DNA of 10,178 nucleotides from CAYJBH01 sp964371365 (lineage in GTDB: Bacteria; Bacillota; Clostridia; Oscillospirales; Ruminococcaceae). The DNA is taken from contig CAYJMO010000073.1 of assembly GCA_964371365.1 (NCBI GenBank), positions 1-10,178 on the forward strand. Direction: 5' to 3'. The position numbers and the translations under genes are program-made. How positions within the stretch are numbered: position 1 is the stretch's first letter; every line of letters starts with the position of its first letter. Shown here piece by piece: positions 7,343 to 10,178 of the stretch. Under the pieces are notes generated by a model, which searched no databases, was not told the DNA's origin, and saw only the letters and a program-made list of their open reading frames with translations.

Positions 7343-7349
7343 TTCGACA
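7343..7349 (-). promoter_or_regulatory. Possible Spo0A box upstream of spoIIA
   Basis: On the minus strand the bases read TGTCGAA, matching the known Spo0A-box core TGNCGAA. A perfect -10-like TATAAT follows at 7358-7363 on the plus strand without a recognisable -35 at the right distance, as expected for an activator-dependent promoter. In B. subtilis the spoIIA operon is activated by Spo0A and read by sigma-H. Against this, a transcript starting near 7370 would immediately meet the terminator at 7374-7409. A 7-base match can arise by chance. Confidence 0.35.
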
Positions 7350-7373
7350 GTATTTACTATAATATTTGAAGAT

Positions 7374-7409
7374 AAACCGCTATTATGATTGTCATAGTAG
7401 TGGTTTTTT
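7374..7409 (+). terminator. Intrinsic terminator after the TIGR04086-type gene
   Basis: The arms 7374-7388 and 7392-7406 pair over 15 bases with two G-U wobbles around a 3-nt loop TTG. A run of six T (7404-7409) closes the structure. This is a classic rho-independent terminator and marks the end of the queA-tgt-yajC-TIGR04086 transcription unit. The loop and right arm also contain the -35 of the candidate spoIIA promoter. Confidence 0.85.
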
Positions 7410-7417
7410 AATATATA
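7389..7417 (+). promoter_or_regulatory. Candidate sigma-A type promoter for spoIIAA-spoIIAB-sigF
   Basis: TTGTCA (7389-7394) and TATATA (7412-7417) are separated by 17 bases; they match consensus at five and four of six positions. The predicted start near 7424 gives a leader of about 24 nt with RBS AGAAAGGAA before spoIIAA. I saw no sigma-H style AGGAWW/GAAT pair at the right distance. The -35 lies in the loop of the preceding terminator, an unusually compact arrangement. Confidence 0.45.
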
Positions 7418-7447
7418 GCCCTTCAACTTGAAAAGAAAGGAATAAAA

Positions 7448-7771
7448 ATGTGTGAGATAGAGTTTCAGCGCTCCGATGGCACCTTGACGGTGTTATTAAG
7501 AGGTGAGATAGACCATCACAGTGCCAAGACACTCAGCCGCAGTATCGATGCCGAGATTATCTGTAGTACACCGAGAAGATGTGTGCTGGATTTTTCATCG
7601 GTGGGGTTTATGGACTCGTCCGGTATAGGGTTGATATTAGGACGGCATCGCCTATTGCGCTCGGAGGATGTGACCATGTCGGTTGCCGGGGTGTCAAATC
7701 AGGTGGAAAAGGTATTGCAGATCGCAGGTATTACGAGTTCATCGGAATTTAAAGGAGGTTATCTGTCATGA
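7448..7771 (+). CDS. spoIIAA: Anti-sigma F factor antagonist SpoIIAA
   Basis: A 107-residue STAS-domain protein. When unphosphorylated it attacks the SpoIIAB-SigF complex and frees SigF in the forespore. SpoIIAB inactivates it by phosphorylation, and the SpoIIE phosphatase reactivates it. The family block LRGEIDHHSA (17-26) and the phosphorylation loop FMDSSGIGLILGRH (54-67) are intact; the modified serine is Ser58, the same number as in B. subtilis. The gene is first of three; its last codons contain AAAGGAGG, the ribosome-binding site of spoIIAB, and the two genes overlap by four bases (ATGA). Confidence 0.96.
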   Translation: MCEIEFQRSDGTLTVLLRGEIDHHSAKTLSRSIDAEIICSTPRRCVLDFSSVGFMDSSGIGLILGRHRLLRSEDVTMSVAGVSNQVEKVLQIAGITSSSEFKGGYLS

Positions 7772-8199
7772 AGATAAGGAACACGGTCAGGTTTTCGTTT
7801 TTGAGCAAGAGCTGTAACGAAGCATTTGCACGTAGTGTCGCCGGGGCATTCACGTTGCAGCTTGACCCTACTATAGAACAGTTAGGAGACATAAAAACCG
7901 CAGTAAGCGAGGCGGTCACAAATTCAATAGTACATGGGTACCCCGATGAAATAGGCAGGATAAACATGACAATGGATATCATCGAGCCGGACATACTGCG
8001 TATATCGGTGGTAGATAGAGGAGTCGGTATAGAGGATATTAAACAGGCAATGCAGCCGATGTTCACCACCGGCAACACAGAGGAGCGTGTAGGGCTCGGC
8101 TTTGCTGTGATGGAGACTTTTATGGATAAGGTGCGTGTGACATCAAGGGTCGGCAAAGGGACAAGGGTAACCATGAGAAAACGCATCGAAAACATATAA
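7768..8199 (+). CDS. spoIIAB: Anti-sigma F factor / serine kinase SpoIIAB
   Basis: A 143-residue GHKL-type ATPase that binds SigF and holds it inactive, and phosphorylates SpoIIAA. The N box is IKTAVSEAVTNSIVHGYP (42-59) with Glu48 and Asn52. The G1 box is VDRGVGIED (82-90), and the lid and G2 region is EERVGLGFAVMETFMD (105-120). Arg22 is equivalent to B. subtilis Arg20, a contact for both SigF and SpoIIAA. The length agrees with the B. subtilis protein of about 146 residues. The start overlaps the spoIIAA stop and has a near-perfect Shine-Dalgarno sequence, so the two partners should be made in linked amounts. Confidence 0.96.
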   Translation: MKIRNTVRFSFLSKSCNEAFARSVAGAFTLQLDPTIEQLGDIKTAVSEAVTNSIVHGYPDEIGRINMTMDIIEPDILRISVVDRGVGIEDIKQAMQPMFTTGNTEERVGLGFAVMETFMDKVRVTSRVGKGTRVTMRKRIENI

Positions 8200-8211
8200 A
8201 AAAGGAATAAA

Positions 8212-8880
8212 ATGAGGGGAGACAAACAAAAAAGAGACGAGTTTATCGAGGCGAACCTCGGGCTTGTACACTCTCTCGCCGGACGATTTCGCGGGAGAGG
8301 GGTGGAGTATGAGGAGCTATATGCTGCCGGCTCGCTCGGACTGATAAAGGCATACGACCGATTTGATGAAGGCAGAGGACTGTGTTTTTCGACCTATGCT
8401 GTGCCGGTAATCCTCGGTGAGATAAAAAAGATATTTAGGGACGGAGGTACGGTTAAAGTAAGCCGGTCATTAAAGGAACTCTCGATGAAAATAAACCACA
8501 AACGTGCTGAAATAATCAAAAAAACAGGAACTGAACCGACCCTTGCTCAGTTAGCACAGGAGCTTGAGAGTTCGCCTCAATCCATTGCGCAGGCAATCTG
8601 TGCATCACAACCGACCTTATCATTATCTCCTATATACGATGACGAAAAGGATGGTAAGGAGATGGATATACCGGTACAGAACGAGGAGGCGATTATAGAG
8701 GACAGAATTGCGGTACGTGAGGCACTCTCGCGCGTCACTCCGCAACAAAGAGAGCTGATTACACTGCGATATTATAAAGGAAAAACCCAAAGTGAAACGG
8801 CGAAAATCCTCGGCACAACACAGGTGCAGATATCGAGAATGGAGCGTAAAATATTGGCGAAAATGAGAGAGGATTTTTAA
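8212..8880 (+). CDS. sigF: RNA polymerase sporulation sigma factor SigF (SpoIIAC)
   Basis: A 222-residue sigma-70 family factor for early forespore transcription, controlled by the two proteins encoded upstream. Region 2 spans about 18-88 and includes FSTYAVPVILGEIKKIFRDG (59-78), typical of the SigF/SigG/SigB group, then KVSRSLKEL (82-90). Region 3 is at about 92-138. Region 4 is at about 165-218 with the helix-turn-helix KTQSETAKILGTTQVQISRM (191-210). It is about 30 residues shorter than B. subtilis SigF, mostly at the N-terminus. RBS AAAAAGGAAT lies before the ATG, 12 bases after spoIIAB. No terminator is evident after the gene; its stop overlaps the end of an opposing DUF1848 remnant. 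Confidence 0.95.
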   Translation: MRGDKQKRDEFIEANLGLVHSLAGRFRGRGVEYEELYAAGSLGLIKAYDRFDEGRGLCFSTYAVPVILGEIKKIFRDGGTVKVSRSLKELSMKINHKRAEIIKKTGTEPTLAQLAQELESSPQSIAQAICASQPTLSLSPIYDDEKDGKEMDIPVQNEEAIIEDRIAVREALSRVTPQQRELITLRYYKGKTQSETAKILGTTQVQISRMERKILAKMREDF

Positions 8881-9200
8881 AACATGGACAGTTGATAGAC
8901 AATGACACCACCTCTTTTACGCTCGGTAATGATGGCGTGGGGGTTGACATCTCCGATTAAAACAGGGGATAGAGGGGAGTGTCTACCCATATTGGCAAGC
9001 GCAAATTTCTTGTTTTGCAGTGCATAACAATAGTAGCAACCGTTTGAAAAGCAATTGTACGTCCCAATGTCGATGCTCTCGAGGCAAAGGCACTCGGGGC
9101 GTTGGTTTTTGTCCCTGCTGTCGGTGATATCGAGCCCTAAAACCTTTTGAATTATGCCTTTATGCTTTTGAATAGCGATTGTTATTATATAGATTTTGAA
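8877..9200 (-). pseudogene. C-terminal remnant of a DUF1848 protein
   Basis: The minus strand is open for 107 codons from an in-frame TAA at 9201-9203 to a stop at 8877-8879. Recognisable text begins near KDKNQR-type sequence: DKNQRPECLCLESIDIGTYN, then NGCYYCYA, later RHSPLSPVLIGD, and the terminal YQLSMF. This is the end of DUF1848, a family whose C-terminal cysteine cluster resembles the radical SAM iron-sulfur motif. Whole proteins are around 300 residues; about two thirds are missing, and no start codon or ribosome-binding site suits a complete gene. In the usual YNTC.HGC motif the first Cys is displaced (YNCFSNGC). I read this as a 5'-deleted remnant, with its natural 3' end kept. Homology was recognised from memory, not searched. 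Confidence 0.72.
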
Positions 9201-9220
9201 TTAGCACACAATATTTACGG

Positions 9221-9250
9221 TTGACATTTCATAGGTCGGTATGCTATAGT
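9221..9250 (+). promoter_or_regulatory. Sigma-A type promoter for the LRR protein gene
   Basis: A perfect -35 TTGACA (9221-9226) is followed after 18 bases by TATAGT (9245-9250), one mismatch from consensus. The predicted start is near 9257, giving a leader of about 140 nt that contains the GC-rich palindromic repeat. The site lies just upstream of the point where the DUF1848 remnant ends. Confidence 0.65.
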
Positions 9251-9280
9251 TTACTTTGTATAGTTGTATCAAAATACGTT

Positions 9281-9377
9281 ATAGGAGAGGGGTCACCCCT
9301 CCCGACATTGCGGATAACCGAACAAATGGGAGGAGCAGAGCCCTTCCCCTACAATATCACCGCATACAAAGAATAAC
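9281..9377. repeat. GC-rich palindromic intergenic repeat-like element
   Basis: GAGGGG (9287-9292) pairs with CCCCTC (9296-9301) over a 3-nt loop. GGGAGG (9328-9333) pairs with CCTTCCC (9342-9348) with one bulge or wobble. CGG and CCG flank ATAA between them (9311-9320). The reverse complement contains ATATTGTAGGGG followed by a GC palindrome, a style I recognise from high-copy intergenic repeats of Clostridia. It sits in the 5' leader of the LRR gene and is much more GC-rich than its flanks. No terminal direct repeats or transposase are visible, and copy number cannot be judged from one window. Confidence 0.45.
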
Positions 9378-9396
9378 AAAATGTTTAGGAACGTTT

Positions 9397-10125
9397 ATGA
9401 AAAAGGATCATTACAAAAACAAAATAATATCGGGTGTGCTAACGCTTTGCCTTATGGCAGGGTTGTTGCCGATGGGCGGCACCACGGTGTTTGCGGCTGA
9501 TGCAAGCGGCGACGGTTGGAGTTATACAGGCACAACTTTAACCATCAGTTCAAATGCCGGCACAACAAATTGGCGAGGTGATACCAATATCATCGCCGAG
9601 GTTACAAAAGTAGTTATTGAAGATGCCGTGACAAGCATTGGATATAATGCATTTTATGAATGTACGAAACTTGCTGAGGTGATTTTTGAGGATGGTTCGA
9701 ATTTGACAAGCGTAGGAACTTACGCATTCCATAGCTGTGACGCACTCGAATCCATAACCATACCCGCAGGAGTGAATACCATTGGAAACAACGCATTTCA
9801 ATACTGTGCCAAACTCGAATCCATAACCATACCCGCAGGAGTGAAAACCATTGGAAACAGCGTATTTTCTGGCTGTGAATCACTTAAATCCATAACCATA
9901 CCCGCAGGCGTGACGAGTATTGTTAATCATGCATTTAGTAAATGTGTGGCACTTAAAAATGTGACTTTTGAGGCTGGTTCGAAATTAGAAAGCATTGGAT
10001 TGGCGGCATTCTTTGACTGTGACGCACTCGAATCCATAACCATACCCGCAGGCGTGACGAGCATTGGAGAGAGCGCATTTTACAGATGTAAAGTTCTTAA
10101 AACGGTGATATTTGAGGATGGTTAG
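9397..10125 (+). CDS. Secreted BspA-type leucine-rich repeat protein, cut short by TAG
   Basis: A 242-residue product as read. MKKDHYKNKI, a hydrophobic stretch and TTVFAADASG form a signal peptide probably cleaved near residue 33. An N-terminal segment GWSYTGTTLTISSNAGTTNW (40-59) precedes LRR_5 (BspA/TpLRR) repeats from about residue 66. Units follow the pattern LESITIPAGVNTIGNNAF-x2-C and are 23-25 residues long. Such proteins are surface adhesins or recognition proteins. The ATG at 9397 is preceded by TTAGGAA; upstream in-frame sequence to 9256 runs through a repeat element and is probably untranslated. The frame stops at TAG (10123-10125) inside a repeat where sister units have TCG, and repeat-like sequence continues afterwards with a further stop. 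No anchor domain is seen. It is either a truncated gene or a decaying pseudogene. Confidence 0.85.
   Translation: MKKDHYKNKIISGVLTLCLMAGLLPMGGTTVFAADASGDGWSYTGTTLTISSNAGTTNWRGDTNIIAEVTKVVIEDAVTSIGYNAFYECTKLAEVIFEDGSNLTSVGTYAFHSCDALESITIPAGVNTIGNNAFQYCAKLESITIPAGVKTIGNSVFSGCESLKSITIPAGVTSIVNHAFSKCVALKNVTFEAGSKLESIGLAAFFDCDALESITIPAGVTSIGESAFYRCKVLKTVIFEDG
9751..10052 (+). repeat. Tandem DNA repeats encoding LRR units
   Basis: The 20-base core TCCATAACCATACCCGCAGG occurs exactly at 9751-9770, 9820-9839, 9889-9908 and 10033-10052. The steps are 69, 69 and 144 bases (69 plus 75), matching 23- and 25-codon repeat units. Identity at DNA level, not only protein level, points to recent duplication or gene conversion within the array. 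Such arrays readily gain or lose units by recombination. Confidence 0.9.
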
Positions 10126-10178
10126 AAATTGGAAAGCATGATAAAGTTGGCATATCAATAATCTGACGCACTAAAATA

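Noticed and set aside
8759..8950. A 63-codon minus-strand open frame overlapping the sigF end.
   Set aside because: It is in a different frame from the DUF1848 remnant and mostly mirrors sigF codons; no recognisable protein.
8944..8976. TTGACA at 8944-8949 as a plus-strand promoter.
   Set aside because: No reasonable -10 box at 16-18 bases, and it lies in the DUF1848 remnant with no gene directly downstream.
9256..9396. An N-terminal extension of the LRR protein starting at 9256.
   Set aside because: It would start at the predicted transcription start, pass through a palindromic repeat and place the signal peptide 47 residues inside; the ATG at 9397 has a ribosome-binding site and a normal signal peptide.
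10123..10125. TAG recoding (read-through as an amino acid) in the LRR gene.
   Set aside because: queA and yajC both end in TAG at the expected length, so TAG is a normal stop here, and another stop plus sequence decay follows in the LRR frame.

Overview
The window looks like chromosome of an anaerobic, endospore-forming Firmicute, most likely class Clostridia and of Ruminococcaceae/Oscillospiraceae type. The evidence is a complete spoIIAA-spoIIAB-sigF operon, a queA-tgt-yajC-TIGR04086 block in the usual Firmicutes order, a minus-strand diaminopimelate (DAP)/lysine operon, and a BspA-type leucine-rich-repeat surface protein of the kind common in gut Clostridia. No replication, phage, CRISPR or transposase genes were seen. 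The taxonomic placement is inference from gene content.

Layout. (1) 1-54, minus: 5' part of tRNA-His(GUG), cut by the window edge, with its own promoter and a small leader hairpin. (2) 165-4108, minus: asd-dapA-dapB-capA-like, a tightly packed operon leading from aspartyl phosphate toward DAP/lysine and ending in a predicted CapA-family lipoprotein. (3) 4109-4336: a regulatory gap holding two near-mirror-image sigma-A-type promoters that face each other, plus a long AT-rich inverted repeat. (4) 4337-6846, plus: queA-tgt-yajC (queuosine modification of tRNA and a Sec accessory subunit). (5) 6860-6911: a long hairpin that contains the ribosome-binding site of the next gene, a TIGR04086-type membrane protein (6913-7332). 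(6) 7333-7447: a strong terminator interleaved with a promoter, and a possible Spo0A box. (7) 7448-8880: the forespore sigma-F switch. (8) 8877-9200, minus: the decayed C-terminal end of a DUF1848 protein, meeting sigF tail to tail. (9) 9221-10178, plus: a promoter, a GC-rich palindromic repeat-like leader, and a secreted LRR protein stopped early by a TAG inside a repeat.

How the genes work together. The asd-dapA-dapB genes supply precursor for peptidoglycan cross-links, lysine and dipicolinate, the last relevant to a spore former. QueA and Tgt catalyse consecutive steps of queuosine formation on tRNA. SpoIIAA, SpoIIAB and SigF form the partner-switching module that turns on forespore transcription. 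The right-hand 1.3 kb is different in character, with gene remnants, repeats and a surface-protein array.

I did not find a convincing undescribed multi-gene system. The most interesting signals are regulatory architecture (4109-4336, 6860-6915, 7333-7447) and the decayed accessory segment after sigF.
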